Source: Porticoccaceae bacterium
GTDB taxonomy: Bacteria > Pseudomonadota > Gammaproteobacteria > Pseudomonadales > Porticoccaceae
Assembly (NCBI GenBank): GCA_029246925.1
Contig: JAQWMF010000054.1
Span: 1-40,627, forward strand
Reading direction: 5' to 3'
Length of the DNA: 40,627 nucleotides
The notes under the pieces are model-generated. The model was not told the DNA's origin and did not search any database. It saw only the letters and a list, made by a program, of their open reading frames with translations. Numbering within the stretch: position 1 is the first letter of the stretch; the number at the start of each line of letters is the position of its first letter. A program made the position numbers and the translations under genes. Of the stretch, positions 19,359 to 28,376 are shown in pieces.

Positions 19359-20135
19359 ATGATTGAATTACTCTATTTTATTTGTGCAGGTGCCATTGTA
19401 GGCCTAGCTATTGGATTAACCGGTGTTGGTGGTGGATCGCTGATGACACCATTTTTAATCCTTTTTGGCATTCCCTATCATGTTGCAATTGGTACAGACC
19501 TTTTATATGCCGCCCTTACTAAGGCTGGAGGCATGGTTACTCATGCCCGTCAAAAGACCATTGAATGGCGAATCATGGGACTTCTTGCCCTTGGTAGTAT
19601 TCCTGCTTCATTATTGACCACCCACTTTTTAAGTCGTGTTTTTACCGATTCATCTGACTATCAATCCATATTGACACACAGTTTGGGGATTATGCTTGTT
19701 TTAACCTCTATTGTTATTATCTTTCGAGGAAGACTGAGTGCAGATGCACCGCAAAAAACCCTCAAACCGAAAAAATATTCCGATATTATTGTTGTATTTG
19801 CGGGATTATTCTTAGGTATCTTTGTTACTCTTTCTTCTGTCGGGGCCGGCGCATTTGGCGCTGCAGTTTTGATGCTGCTATACCCCTATTTAAAAACTGT
19901 AAAAATTATCGGAACAGATATAGCTCACGCTGTACCTTTAACTTTAATTGCTGGGTTGGGTCATTTCTTTGTCTTAGGCAATGTAGATTTAGTGTTGCTA
20001 GGTAGCCTATTAATAGGCTCACTGCCAGCCATACACTTTGGTACAAAATTAGCTAAACGTATACCCAGTGATTTGCTGCAAACATTGATAGCGTTGATAT
20101 TACTAGGATTGGGAACCAATTTTATTGTCAGTTAA
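19359..20135 (+). CDS. TSUP-family transporter (sulfite exporter TauE/SafE)
   Basis: An inner-membrane protein of 258 aa with about eight hydrophobic segments. The TauE/SafE repeat motifs are present: GLTGVGGGSLMTPFLI near residue 20, GTDLLYAALTKAGG, and the second repeat VTLSSVGAGAFGAAVLMLLYP with KIIGTDIAHAVPLTL. I use the ATG at 19359. A TTG one codon earlier is also open. No good ribosome-binding site is visible. It is divergent from cysB with about 134 bases between, so export or import of sulfite or another sulfur anion under CysB control is a sound guess. Substrate cannot be read from the sequence. Confidence 0.88.
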   Translation: MIELLYFICAGAIVGLAIGLTGVGGGSLMTPFLILFGIPYHVAIGTDLLYAALTKAGGMVTHARQKTIEWRIMGLLALGSIPASLLTTHFLSRVFTDSSDYQSILTHSLGIMLVLTSIVIIFRGRLSADAPQKTLKPKKYSDIIVVFAGLFLGIFVTLSSVGAGAFGAAVLMLLYPYLKTVKIIGTDIAHAVPLTLIAGLGHFFVLGNVDLVLLGSLLIGSLPAIHFGTKLAKRIPSDLLQTLIALILLGLGTNFIVS

Positions 20136-20137
20136 AT

Positions 20138-21058
20138 CTAGCTTTTACGGCTATTTGAGGTCTCATTAGCTACCCCATGAGGCACATGACCTGTAGCTAC
20201 ATATTCACTGGCGGATGTACAGTGAACCTGCTGGTCATCGAAAAACACATCGGCACCAAAGGATTTTAAGAAATCACCCTTACTCAGCCCGCCCAAAAAT
20301 AAACTTTCATCAATTCGCACATTCCAGTCACGTAGCGTTCTGACAACACGTTCGTGGGCAGGTGCTGCTCTTGCAGTAACCAGTGCAGTACGAATGGGGC
20401 ATTCACCACTGGGAAATTCTGCCTGAAGACCTTGGAGAGCCACTAAAAAGCTTTTAAATGGGCCGGGGTCTAGAGGCTTATGGGCTGATTTTTTTTCATT
20501 CTCCGTAAATGCATCCAACCCCTGCTCTTTAAATATCCGCTCCGAAGCATCACTAAATAAAACCGCATCTCCATCAAAGGCAAAACGTAATTCATCAGAA
20601 TCTTTGGTAGACCCTTGGGACGGTAGCAATGTTGCTGCTGCCATTCCGTTATCTAGGGCATTCCGAACATCCCCCGCATTGGTCGAGAGAAACAGATGAC
20701 AAGCGAATGCAGATACATATCTATAGGGGCTATCACCGCCAGAAAAGGCCGCTCTAGTAATTTTCAAGTCATGATGTGCGATAGAGTTAAAAACTCGCAG
20801 CCCAGTGTCAGCCGAGTTGCGTGAGAGGAGAATAATCTCAACCTTGGGCTCACCACCCAACTTTTCATTAATACGCAGTAATTTAGAGGCTAAAGGAAAT
20901 GCCTCACCAGGCTCGAGAATATCATCTTCATGTTGGCGTTGATATTCTGCATAGGCAGCAACACCCTGCTGTTCATAGATCTCATGACTATCACGCATAT
21001 CAAACAGTGCGGTTGATGATATAGCGATCACTAACTTTGGTGGAGATATCTTTGACAT
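20138..21058 (-). CDS. 5'-nucleotidase, cytosolic cN-I-like family
   Basis: A 306-aa soluble protein of the 5'-nucleotidase family PF06189, related to vertebrate cytosolic 5'-nucleotidase I. The start is typical: LVIAISSTALFDMRDSHEIY near residue 10. It continues through LLSRNSADTGLRVFNSI, TRAAFSGGDSPYRYVSAF and LFLSTNAGDVRNAL, then FDGDAVLFSDASERI with acidic metal-binding residues and FFDDQQVH near the end. It probably removes phosphate from nucleoside monophosphates. It ends only two bases from the stop of the convergent TauE/SafE gene and starts five bases after the symporter gene, so it is likely co-transcribed with the symporter. Confidence 0.88.
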   Translation of the reverse strand: MSKISPPKLVIAISSTALFDMRDSHEIYEQQGVAAYAEYQRQHEDDILEPGEAFPLASKLLRINEKLGGEPKVEIILLSRNSADTGLRVFNSIAHHDLKITRAAFSGGDSPYRYVSAFACHLFLSTNAGDVRNALDNGMAAATLLPSQGSTKDSDELRFAFDGDAVLFSDASERIFKEQGLDAFTENEKKSAHKPLDPGPFKSFLVALQGLQAEFPSGECPIRTALVTARAAPAHERVVRTLRDWNVRIDESLFLGGLSKGDFLKSFGADVFFDDQQVHCTSASEYVATGHVPHGVANETSNSRKS

Positions 21059-21063
21059 AATAA

Positions 21064-22419
21064 CTAATTGGGTTCCACTTGTGGCCGTGTATCTTCTTGC
21101 TGAAAATACTGCTTAGTTAGCTTGAATACAACTGGAGATAGCAGCAAAAGCGCCAATAGATTAGGAATCGCCATCATACCGTTTAAAGCATCAGACATTT
21201 TCCAGACTAAACCAAGACTCATCTGAGTGCCAGCAAACACGCCAACGACCCAGAGTATCCTAAATGGCATAACTACCTTTGGCCCCAATAAAAATTGGGC
21301 ACAACGCTCACCGTAATAACTCCAACCCAGCATAGTAGTAAACGCAAACAACGCTATGCATAGCGATAATATATTACCACCAAATGGCAATGTGGCATCA
21401 AATACCATCAGCGTCATAGCAGCACCCTGAAGCTCAGAATTCCAAACCCCAGAGACAATCAATACCAAGCCAGTCATGGTACAAATAATCAGTGTATCAA
21501 TAAAGGTGCCTAACATGGCAATAGTGCCCTGCCTGACGGGGCTATTGGTTTCTGCAGCCGCATGAGCAATCGGCGCTGAACCCAAACCTGATTCGTTAGA
21601 GAAAATACCTCTAGATACACCCATTTTTAATGCAAGCATAACCGTTGCACCTGCAAAACCACCGGTTGCCGCTGTACCGTTAAAGGCGCTATCAACAATA
21701 AGTGCAAGTGCCGCAGGTATTGCAGATACATTTACCGCTAAAATAATAAGTGTGGACAATAGATAAATCACCGTCATTAGGGGTACTAATTTTCCGGCAA
21801 CCTGAGCAATCCGCTTAATACCGCCAAGTAATACCAAGGCAACCAGTAACGCCATCACAAAACCACTGACCATCGTTGGAATATCAAAATTATTTAACAG
21901 TACCTGTGACACAGTATTTGACTGAACGGTATTGGCCAAACCAAAACCTGCCAAGCTACCAAATAATGCAAATAGAAATGCCAGTGGCTTCCAGCGTTTA
22001 CCGAGGCCATTTTTTATGTAATACATGGGGCCGCCGACTTTTTTACCAGCAGCATCTGTTTCGCGATAGTTAACCGCTAGCACAGCTTCAGCATATTTCG
22101 TTGCCATACCAACCAAGGCAGTGCACCACATCCAAAATAGCGCCCCAGGGCCACCTATACCGATTGCAGTGGCTACGCCGGCGATATTACCCGTACCTAC
22201 TGTAGATGAGAGCGCTGTCATTAAGGCATTGAACGGGCTTATTTCGCCCTCACCACTCCCTTTTCGACCTTTTAATAATTGCCTAAAAGCATAGGGTATA
22301 CGGGTAATGGTCATACCGCGCAAACCGATGGTAAGAAATACCCCAGTGCCCAGTAAGAGGGTTAGCATTATTGGACCCCAGACAATGCTGTTGACCGCAT
22401 TAATTATTTGCTCAAACAT
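21064..22419 (-). CDS. Alanine or glycine:cation symporter (AGCS family)
   Basis: A sodium-coupled amino-acid uptake protein of the inner membrane, about 451 aa with roughly ten or eleven hydrophobic helices. Family motifs: ALSSTVGTGNIAGVATAIGIGGPGALFW near residue 70, KYAEAVLAVNYRE, GGPMYYIKNGLG, and FSNESGLGSAPIAHAAAETN in the middle. The open frame begins at a TTG (22482). I prefer the ATG at 22419 (MFEQIINAVNSIVWG), which fits family N-termini and has AAAGGG about 12 bases upstream. An ATG at 22431 is also possible but is too close to that site. The substrate (alanine or glycine) is inferred from the family. Confidence 0.92.
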   Translation of the reverse strand: MFEQIINAVNSIVWGPIMLTLLLGTGVFLTIGLRGMTITRIPYAFRQLLKGRKGSGEGEISPFNALMTALSSTVGTGNIAGVATAIGIGGPGALFWMWCTALVGMATKYAEAVLAVNYRETDAAGKKVGGPMYYIKNGLGKRWKPLAFLFALFGSLAGFGLANTVQSNTVSQVLLNNFDIPTMVSGFVMALLVALVLLGGIKRIAQVAGKLVPLMTVIYLLSTLIILAVNVSAIPAALALIVDSAFNGTAATGGFAGATVMLALKMGVSRGIFSNESGLGSAPIAHAAAETNSPVRQGTIAMLGTFIDTLIICTMTGLVLIVSGVWNSELQGAAMTLMVFDATLPFGGNILSLCIALFAFTTMLGWSYYGERCAQFLLGPKVVMPFRILWVVGVFAGTQMSLGLVWKMSDALNGMMAIPNLLALLLLSPVVFKLTKQYFQQEDTRPQVEPN

Positions 22420-22578
22420 AGTTATATCCATTCCCTTTGTACTATTATTTTTGGCCTTTAAGACACAGTAGGTCCAGCCCAATAACTAAATACTATGTCA
22501 CTAACCACAGGAAATCGAGTATTTTTTTAAGGCACACAGACAGAGTCTAAGTACCAGATTTGAAGATGGAGATAACAA

Positions 22579-22609
22579 AATGCCCATACCGAAAAACGAT
22601 ATGGGCATT
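22579..22609. terminator. Terminator downstream of yajC
   Basis: On the plus strand AATGCCCATA (22579-22588) pairs with TATGGGCATT (22600-22609), with two more pairs near an AAAAA loop. On the minus strand it is followed by TTTTGTTAT, so it should stop yajC transcripts. It separates yajC from the symporter gene. Confidence 0.8.
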
Positions 22610-22653
22610 AAGTGAAAAAGATTAGACGGTTGATTAGCCTAATATTGGCAATA

Positions 22654-22980
22654 TTAGATGGCTTTAATTGTTCCTTTTGGTAAAACCGCGTGAACAGCTA
22701 CCTTTTGAAACTTAAGCTCTTGACTATTACCCACCTCAAGAATCAAATACTCTGATTCTAGTTTAGTAATTTTACCCAACATACCACTGGTCGTAACAAC
22801 CTCATCACCCTTAGATAGGGAACCAATTAGATTATTGTGCTCTTTTTGGCGTTTTTGCTGAGGTCTAATCATTATGAAATACATAAAGATAAAAAGACCA
22901 CCAAACATAATAAAAGTAAACATTGGGCTTGGCTCGGCTTGAGCAGCAGCATCTGCGTAAGCATTTGAAGCGAATAACAT
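22654..22980 (-). CDS. yajC: Preprotein translocase accessory subunit YajC
   Basis: A small inner-membrane protein of 108 aa that associates with SecDF in protein export. It has a short N-terminal region, a single membrane helix (about 20-40: MFTFIMFGGLFIFMYFIMI), then IRPQQKRQKEHNNLIGSL and KGDEVVTTSGMLGKI, the YajC core. AAAGGAC lies about eight bases before the ATG. The usual tgt-yajC-secD-secF setting is missing: its neighbours are bcp upstream and a symporter downstream. A good terminator follows it. Confidence 0.95.
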   Translation of the reverse strand: MLFASNAYADAAAQAEPSPMFTFIMFGGLFIFMYFIMIRPQQKRQKEHNNLIGSLSKGDEVVTTSGMLGKITKLESEYLILEVGNSQELKFQKVAVHAVLPKGTIKAI

Positions 22981-23008
22981 AATAAACGTCCTTTAAATAA
23001 ATAAAATA

Positions 23009-23488
23009 TTAAGAATTAAGATTGTTTGTAATCCAATCTAACAGATCTTGATGATGAGTTTTTGTTTTTACCTTCTCCATCACCATGACAATATTGCTCT
23101 GTTTATCAATCACAAAGGTAGAGCGCATAACACCCATATACTCGCGACCCATAAATTTCTTAAGGCCCCAAGCACCAAAGGATTCCGTAACCGCATGATC
23201 CTCATCTGACAGCAGTTTAAAATTCAGTTCCTGCTTATCTTCAAACTTAACTAATCGATCAACAGAATCAGGGCTAATACCTAATACAACAGTATCAATC
23301 GCTCCAAATTCAGCATAGGTATCACGAATACCGCAGGCCTGAACAGTACAACCAGGTGTCATCGCTTTTGGATAAAAGTAGACAACCACATTCTTATCAC
23401 CGGCGTAATCAGCTAAAGAAACACGACTACCTCTCTGATCTAAAAGAGTGAATGCTGGCGCTTGGGTTCCAACTTTTACAAATCCCAC
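23009..23488 (-). CDS. bcp: Thioredoxin-dependent peroxiredoxin, Bcp/PrxQ type
   Basis: A cytoplasmic thiol peroxidase of 159 aa reducing hydrogen peroxide and organic peroxides. Peroxidatic C47 is in TPGCT and resolving C52 is five residues on (TPGCTVQAC), the spacing of the atypical two-Cys PrxQ group. The start FVKVGTQAPAFTLLDQRG and the VYFYPKAMTPG strand fit the family. A GTG start at 23488 is supported by AGAGG about seven bases upstream. yajC follows after about 28 bases and could be co-transcribed. Confidence 0.95.
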   Translation of the reverse strand: MGFVKVGTQAPAFTLLDQRGSRVSLADYAGDKNVVVYFYPKAMTPGCTVQACGIRDTYAEFGAIDTVVLGISPDSVDRLVKFEDKQELNFKLLSDEDHAVTESFGAWGLKKFMGREYMGVMRSTFVIDKQSNIVMVMEKVKTKTHHQDLLDWITNNLNS

Positions 23489-23531
23489 TGGGTTACCTCT
23501 GTTATTAAAACATATAAATTAGAAACTAGGG

Positions 23532-24512
23532 TTACGGAAGAAGATGGGCAACGCCCTCTTTCTCTTCTGTAAGCTCCTGCTCGGTAGCGGACATTTTGCT
23601 ACGAGAGAAATCATTAATGTCTAGATCTTGGACAATTTTCCAATCACCTGCTTCACAGGTGCAAGGGAAAGAGTAAATAAGTCCCTCAGCAATGCCATAG
23701 CTGCCGTCACTATACACGCCCATACTGACCCAATCGTCTGATTCTGTACCCTGAACCCATGTGCGCATATGGGCAATCGCCGCATTCGCTGCCGATGCAG
23801 CACTTGAAGCACCGCGTGCTTTAATAATAGCAGCACCACGCTGTTGTACCTTAGGAATAAAATCATCCTCGTACCAATCTTGATCAACCATATCGATTGC
23901 TAACTGCCCGTCAACCTTAGCATGATGTAAATCCGGATACTGAGTAGCTGAGTGATTGCCCCAAATAGTCATATTCTTAACATCATTAATTGTCTTGCCC
24001 GCTTTTTCCGCTATCTGACTCATAGCACGATTATGGTCAAGCCTTGTCATCGCAGTAAATTGACGAGGGTCAATATCCGGCGCATTACGTTGAGTAATCA
24101 ACGCATTAGTGTTTGCTGGATTACCAACCACTAGCACTTTAATATCGCGGCTTGCATTGTCGTTAATGGCTTTGCCCTGAGCAGAAAAAATAGCCGCATT
24201 AGCTTCCAGCAAGTCCTTTCGCTCCATACCAGGCCCTCGAGGACGAGCACCCACTAGCAATGCGTAATCAGTATCTTTAAAAGCAATATCAGCTTGATCA
24301 GTACACAGGATACCTGCAACTAATGGAAAGGCACAGTCTTCAAGTTCCATAGCGACACCCTTTAAGGCATCTAGGGCTGGAGTAATTTCAAGCATTTGTA
24401 AAATAACAGGTTGATTAGGGCCTAACATTTCGCCTGCAGCAATACGAAATAATAGTGAATAACTAATCTGTCCTGCAGCACCAGTAACGGTGACGCGAAC
24501 GGGTGAATTCAA
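23532..24512 (-). CDS. mdh: Malate dehydrogenase
   Basis: An NAD-dependent TCA-cycle enzyme interconverting malate and oxaloacetate, 326 aa. It has the Rossmann [17 protein letters not shown], the substrate-specificity loop [18 protein letters not shown] with its Arg residues, [20 protein letters not shown] with the catalytic Asp, and [12 protein letters not shown] with the catalytic His. This is the cytosolic-type, roughly 326-aa MDH found in many beta- and gammaproteobacteria, not the 312-aa E. coli type. A TTG start at 24512 is chosen because GGAGATATAC sits just before it and the N-terminus matches the family. Confidence 0.97.
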   Translation of the reverse strand: MNSPVRVTVTGAAGQISYSLLFRIAAGEMLGPNQPVILQMLEITPALDALKGVAMELEDCAFPLVAGILCTDQADIAFKDTDYALLVGARPRGPGMERKDLLEANAAIFSAQGKAINDNASRDIKVLVVGNPANTNALITQRNAPDIDPRQFTAMTRLDHNRAMSQIAEKAGKTINDVKNMTIWGNHSATQYPDLHHAKVDGQLAIDMVDQDWYEDDFIPKVQQRGAAIIKARGASSAASAANAAIAHMRTWVQGTESDDWVSMGVYSDGSYGIAEGLIYSFPCTCEAGDWKIVQDLDINDFSRSKMSATEQELTEEKEGVAHLLP

Positions 24513-24564
24513 AGTATATCTCCAAAAAATTGTTAATCTTAAATGAGGCTATAAAAGGCTGGAT

Positions 24565-24570
24565 ATTATA
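24565..24570 (-). promoter_or_regulatory. mdh: -10 box, possible mdh promoter
   Basis: The minus strand reads a perfect TATAAT 53 bases before the mdh start. No convincing -35 box is present. A GTGC/GCAC pair flanking a T-rich stretch lies just upstream (24571-24592). Confidence 0.35.
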
Positions 24571-24637
24571 GTGCTGATTAAAAAAAAAGCACCATAAAAC
24601 CCAGTTTTGATAGGACTATTACTATCTATTTAGCATA

Positions 24638-25258
24638 TTAAGCACAAAGCTGCTGATAAACAGCTTTCATTTCTGAATAGAGGTCATCTTTAAACGATGG
24701 CAAGTCGGTATCTAATTTAGCCACAATGTTAACAAGGTGCTCGTTATCTTCCTTACCACCCCATTGCTTGTGGTAACTACCATCTTGATAACCGTGATCC
24801 TGTCTAAAAAAGTTCAATACGTTTTTACCCACATAGGCAATATAAAGCTGATCAAACTGCATATTAATACCTTTGACCAGACCCACAAAACCGTCGATAT
24901 CAAAATCTTTGGTAACTAAGGTGTTGGCGGTAAATTGTTCAAGGTTAATCGCAAAATCACCAGAGGCTTCAACATCATTAAAGGCTTTAATCACTGAATC
25001 GCAAATAGCATCTTGAGACTGATCTTTAAGCAACAAAAGGCTTAAACCAAAGTGCCAAATATCAACGAGTTCAAGCGCAATTTGATTGACATCAGGCTGC
25101 TGTTTTTTCCACCATTTCCAGCCGTGATGATCAAGAAGTTCAGCACACTCAATCCAGATAGCGCGATACCACTCAAAGTCCTGCTCTCGCCAATCCTCTT
25201 TAACTTTTGAATTCATGCTATCTTGAAGTTCAAGCATGGTTGAAATTTGTTGCTTCAT
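24638..25258 (-). CDS. dUTP diphosphatase, dimeric all-alpha type
   Basis: A 206-aa helical protein resembling the dimeric dUTPase family (PF08761), which turns dUTP into dUMP and pyrophosphate and keeps uracil out of DNA. Key stretches: FEWYRAIWIECAELLDHHGWKWWKK around residues 28-50, with metal-binding Glu residues, and ELVDIWHFGLSLLL around 62-78, with the second Glu/Asp pair (ExxD). This is the MazG-like all-alpha fold, not the trimeric beta dUTPase encoded by dut in E. coli. It starts nine bases after the metallo-beta-lactamase-fold gene and is likely in the same transcript. Confidence 0.88.
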   Translation of the reverse strand: MKQQISTMLELQDSMNSKVKEDWREQDFEWYRAIWIECAELLDHHGWKWWKKQQPDVNQIALELVDIWHFGLSLLLLKDQSQDAICDSVIKAFNDVEASGDFAINLEQFTANTLVTKDFDIDGFVGLVKGINMQFDQLYIAYVGKNVLNFFRQDHGYQDGSYHKQWGGKEDNEHLVNIVAKLDTDLPSFKDDLYSEMKAVYQQLCA

Positions 25259-25267
25259 AATAGATCC

Positions 25268-25921
25268 TTAGGCGCGTACAAAGCCGTTTGCGACTTTTTC
25301 ACTGCCAATTGTTGTATTAGGGCCATGCCCAGTTACCACTACCGCCTCTTCATCAAGGCTATAGATTCGTTCTTTAATTGAGGTCACAATCTGATCAAAA
25401 TTACCACCCGGCAAATCTGTACGCCCAATACTTCCTAAAAACAGTGTATCACCAGCAATTAATGTTTTGTATTGTTCAAACCAAAAGCTTACAGAACCTG
25501 GGGTATGACCCGGTGTGTGAATAGCCACACCGCCACAACAATCTAACGCTTGATCATCATGCAGATAATAGTCAGGGTCTGGAAGTGAAACCGTTGGCAC
25601 ACCAAACATGGCACATTGCTGCTCCACTATATCCCATAGAAATTGATCAGATTCATGCAGAAAAATAGGTGCTCCCGTCGCTTTTTTCATCTCTCCAGCG
25701 GCCAATATATGATCAAGATGAGCATGGGTATGAATAATAGCAACCACGGTTAAATTAAGCTCTTTAACTAGGGCCAATATTTGATCTGCATCACCGCCCG
25801 GATCAATCACTAATGCACGGCCTGATAATGAGTCGCCAATTACAGAGCAATTACACTGCAGTGGCCCAACAGGAAAAGTCCTAATAATAAATTGAGACTG
25901 CGGTTGTTGATTATCAGACAT
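25268..25921 (-). CDS. Metallo-beta-lactamase-fold hydrolase, glyoxalase II-like (YcbL type)
   Basis: A 217-aa cytoplasmic hydrolase with two metal sites. The zinc ligands are visible: THAHLDH near residue 65, HTPGHTPGS near 137, the bridging Asp in AGDTLF, and the final His in VVTGHGPNTT. It is shorter than true GloB (about 255 aa) because it lacks the C-terminal HAGH domain, so the YcbL group is the better fit. Its substrate is probably a thioester such as lactoylglutathione, but this is not certain. It lies between tatD and the dUTPase gene, all minus strand and closely spaced. Confidence 0.9.
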   Translation of the reverse strand: MSDNQQPQSQFIIRTFPVGPLQCNCSVIGDSLSGRALVIDPGGDADQILALVKELNLTVVAIIHTHAHLDHILAAGEMKKATGAPIFLHESDQFLWDIVEQQCAMFGVPTVSLPDPDYYLHDDQALDCCGGVAIHTPGHTPGSVSFWFEQYKTLIAGDTLFLGSIGRTDLPGGNFDQIVTSIKERIYSLDEEAVVVTGHGPNTTIGSEKVANGFVRA

Positions 25922-25933
25922 ATTGCAACTCTA

Positions 25934-26710
25934 TTATTGACTTATGTTAAATAATTTAAAGAAATTATCCGTAGTAATCTCTGCTAACTCTTCTATATCT
26001 ACACCCTTTATTTCTGCAACACACTGGGCCACTTCATAGACATTTTTGGGTTCATTCTGCTTGCCGCGATAAGGTACTGGTGCCAACCAAGGAGAATCAG
26101 TTTCAACCAATATCCTCTCGAGTGGAATTTTTTTTACAACATCGCGTAAATCATCAGCATTTTTAAAAGTAACTATACCCGAAAATGAAATATAGAAACC
26201 AAAGTCCATGGCAGCCTTGGCCATTTCCCATGTCTCAGTAAAACAATGCAATACGCCTGCAGAATCAGATTGGTGTTGTTTAAGCAGTTTAATCGTCTCT
26301 TCTCGAGCATCACGAGTATGAACAATCACCGGCTTTTCAACTTGCTTTGCCGCCAACAAATGACGGGTAAAGCTTTCATGTTGCCAATCATAACTATCAG
26401 CGCTATAAAAATTATCTAGGCCTGTTTCACCAACAGCAATCACCTTGGGCAATTTTGCTAAATCTGTAATTTGCTCAACTGTAGGTAATGACAACTGTTC
26501 ATCTTGCAGTGGATGAACACCCACCGATGAATAAATATGATCGTATTTAGCGGTAAGATCAGCTAATGATTTAGAGCTCTCAAGATCAACTGCAACAGTC
26601 AGTAAATGAGAAATACCACGCGCCTGAGCATCAGAGATGACGCCCTCAAGACCACCCTCTCTATTTGAAAGATCCAAGCGATCAAGATGGCAGTGGGAAT
26701 CTACTAGCAT
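25934..26710 (-). CDS. tatD: TatD-family deoxyribonuclease
   Basis: A 258-aa TIM-barrel metal-dependent hydrolase of the TatD/YcfH family with 3'-5' exonuclease activity. Metal-ligand motifs: DSHCHLDRLDL at the N-terminus, VGETGLDNFY near residue 95, VIVHTRDA, VLHCFTE and ETDSPWLAP near the C-terminus. The YcfH-like subgroup is expected here because it follows holB. In Pseudomonas a pilZ gene lies between holB and tatD, as I recall it. Here the gap is only 37 bases, so pilZ is absent. Confidence 0.94.
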   Translation of the reverse strand: MLVDSHCHLDRLDLSNREGGLEGVISDAQARGISHLLTVAVDLESSKSLADLTAKYDHIYSSVGVHPLQDEQLSLPTVEQITDLAKLPKVIAVGETGLDNFYSADSYDWQHESFTRHLLAAKQVEKPVIVHTRDAREETIKLLKQHQSDSAGVLHCFTETWEMAKAAMDFGFYISFSGIVTFKNADDLRDVVKKIPLERILVETDSPWLAPVPYRGKQNEPKNVYEVAQCVAEIKGVDIEELAEITTDNFFKLFNISQ

Positions 26711-26747
26711 GCTATACCTTTAAAATTATGTTGTTTTTAGGCGGATA

Positions 26748-27713
26748 CTATTTTCGAGCCTGAAAAATTTGCACCCATTCTATAAATAACTCCTCCCAAA
26801 GTAACTGTGTATTTAAGGGAGAGCCCGACAAAAGCCATTCGCGAGCTTTTATTAATTTATCTAAAAAAACAAACAATGCAGGATTCAGGTTGTTTTGCAA
26901 TTCGCCAACCATTAATCGATGCACATAACTCAGAATCCATGCGATAAGATCCTCCGGAGTATATTTTTGACAGGCCTGAGCTGCTGCAAAGGGTGTTTCA
27001 TCTGAATTTCGCATAGCATCAAGCAGAGATTCAACCTGCTGTCGATTCTCAAACCCACTGCCAGTAGCGTAGTCTAGAGCTAGCAAAGGCTGACCATTGG
27101 CCATATCTAATAGCTCAGAAATATTAACCTGTTTATCTTCTAACCGTTCCGATAACCATTGCTGAGCTATTGCTGCAGAGGGTATTCCCAAAGATTCAAT
27201 TTGGCATCGACTGCGAATAGTCATTGGTATCGCGCTAAGTCTACTTGATACTAAAATTATTAAGGTATTAGGCTCGGGTTCTTCTAAACTTTTTAATAGC
27301 GCATTTGAAGCCGCTATATTCATAGCTTCTGCTGGGTAAATAATTGCAACCTTCCAACCACCCTGCTGAGAAGTTTTGACGACTGATTCACAGAGCGCAC
27401 GAATTTGATCCACCCTAATGTATTTACTATTCTCTTCTGGCGACAGTCGATAGAAATCCGGATGAGATCCTGCCTTAAGTGTTAAACAACCACTACATTG
27501 ACCACAGGCAACACCTTTATCAACTTGACTACAGAGCATTCTGTAAGCCAATGCGTGAGCCAAATGCTCCGCCCCAACACCCTCAAGTGCATTCACTATA
27601 ATTGCGTGAGGAAGACGCTGAGTATCAATACAATCATTAAAGGTTTGCCACAGGTCTTTATGCCACGGAAGAGGAGAAAAGCGATCCTGTAAATTCGATA
27701 TAACTTCGGTCAC
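26748..27713 (-). CDS. holB: DNA polymerase III delta-prime subunit
   Basis: Part of the clamp-loader complex that places the beta clamp on DNA, 321 aa. It has the zinc-binding CSQVDKGVACGQCSGC stretch (four Cys, about residues 58-73) and ALLKSLEEPEPNTLIILVS. The IRSRCQ sensor motif is the SRC motif of delta-prime. The Walker A loop is degenerate, as expected. A GTG start at 27713 overlaps the tmk stop by four bases (GTGA). Confidence 0.95.
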   Translation of the reverse strand: MTEVISNLQDRFSPLPWHKDLWQTFNDCIDTQRLPHAIIVNALEGVGAEHLAHALAYRMLCSQVDKGVACGQCSGCLTLKAGSHPDFYRLSPEENSKYIRVDQIRALCESVVKTSQQGGWKVAIIYPAEAMNIAASNALLKSLEEPEPNTLIILVSSRLSAIPMTIRSRCQIESLGIPSAAIAQQWLSERLEDKQVNISELLDMANGQPLLALDYATGSGFENRQQVESLLDAMRNSDETPFAAAQACQKYTPEDLIAWILSYVHRLMVGELQNNLNPALFVFLDKLIKAREWLLSGSPLNTQLLWEELFIEWVQIFQARK

Positions 27714-28357
27714 TGGCTAGATATCTCATCTTGGTGTTTATTTAAAAAATTACATAAGACAAGGCTAATTTGCTGCTGCACCTGAACCAAACTGTTTGAA
27801 GCGTCTATCACTTTGTAGCGCTCAGGAGATTTTTCAGCCATAGATAAGTAAGCCTGACGAACACGGTTAAAGAAATCGGTTTTTTCTAGTTCAAATCGAT
27901 CGGGTTCACTGCGCTTACCTGCCCGCTCTAAACCCAACTCAACAGGCACATCAAGAACAAGCGTCAAATCAGGGCGCATACTCCCCTGAACCATAGTCTC
28001 AAGACTCTCAATTAAAGCATTACCCATTTCGCGCCCAGCGCCTTGATAGGCATAGGTGGCATCAGTAAAACGATCACACAATACCCAGTTACCCATTGCC
28101 AACTGCGGCTCAATAACTTGATCAATATGTTGCGCCCTACCAGCAAACATCATAAGAAGCTCAGCTTTGCTACAAACCTGTTCTTCTCTATTAGAAAGAA
28201 GCACTTCTCTTATTTCTTCTGCCAGTGGTGTTCCACCGGGCTCGCGAGTATTAACAAACGAGATACCATTGTCGTCTAACCACTGCTTAATATAGTCAAT
28301 ATTTGTGGTCTTACCGACACCCTCAGTGCCTTCAATGGTTATAAATCTGCCTCTCAT
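27710..28357 (-). CDS. tmk: Thymidylate kinase
   Basis: Phosphorylates dTMP to dTDP, 215 aa. It has the P-loop IEGTEGVGKTT near residue 8, the DRX-type NTREPGGTPLAEEI with the catalytic Arg, CDRFTDATYAYQGAGR, and the LID region RAGKRSEPDRFE. The Arg content of the LID suggests the E. coli-like type II enzyme. It follows mltG by about 19 bases and overlaps holB by four. Confidence 0.96.
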   Translation of the reverse strand: MRGRFITIEGTEGVGKTTNIDYIKQWLDDNGISFVNTREPGGTPLAEEIREVLLSNREEQVCSKAELLMMFAGRAQHIDQVIEPQLAMGNWVLCDRFTDATYAYQGAGREMGNALIESLETMVQGSMRPDLTLVLDVPVELGLERAGKRSEPDRFELEKTDFFNRVRQAYLSMAEKSPERYKVIDASNSLVQVQQQISLVLCNFLNKHQDEISSQ

Positions 28358-28376
28358 AGATGCTTAACTCTAGAAA

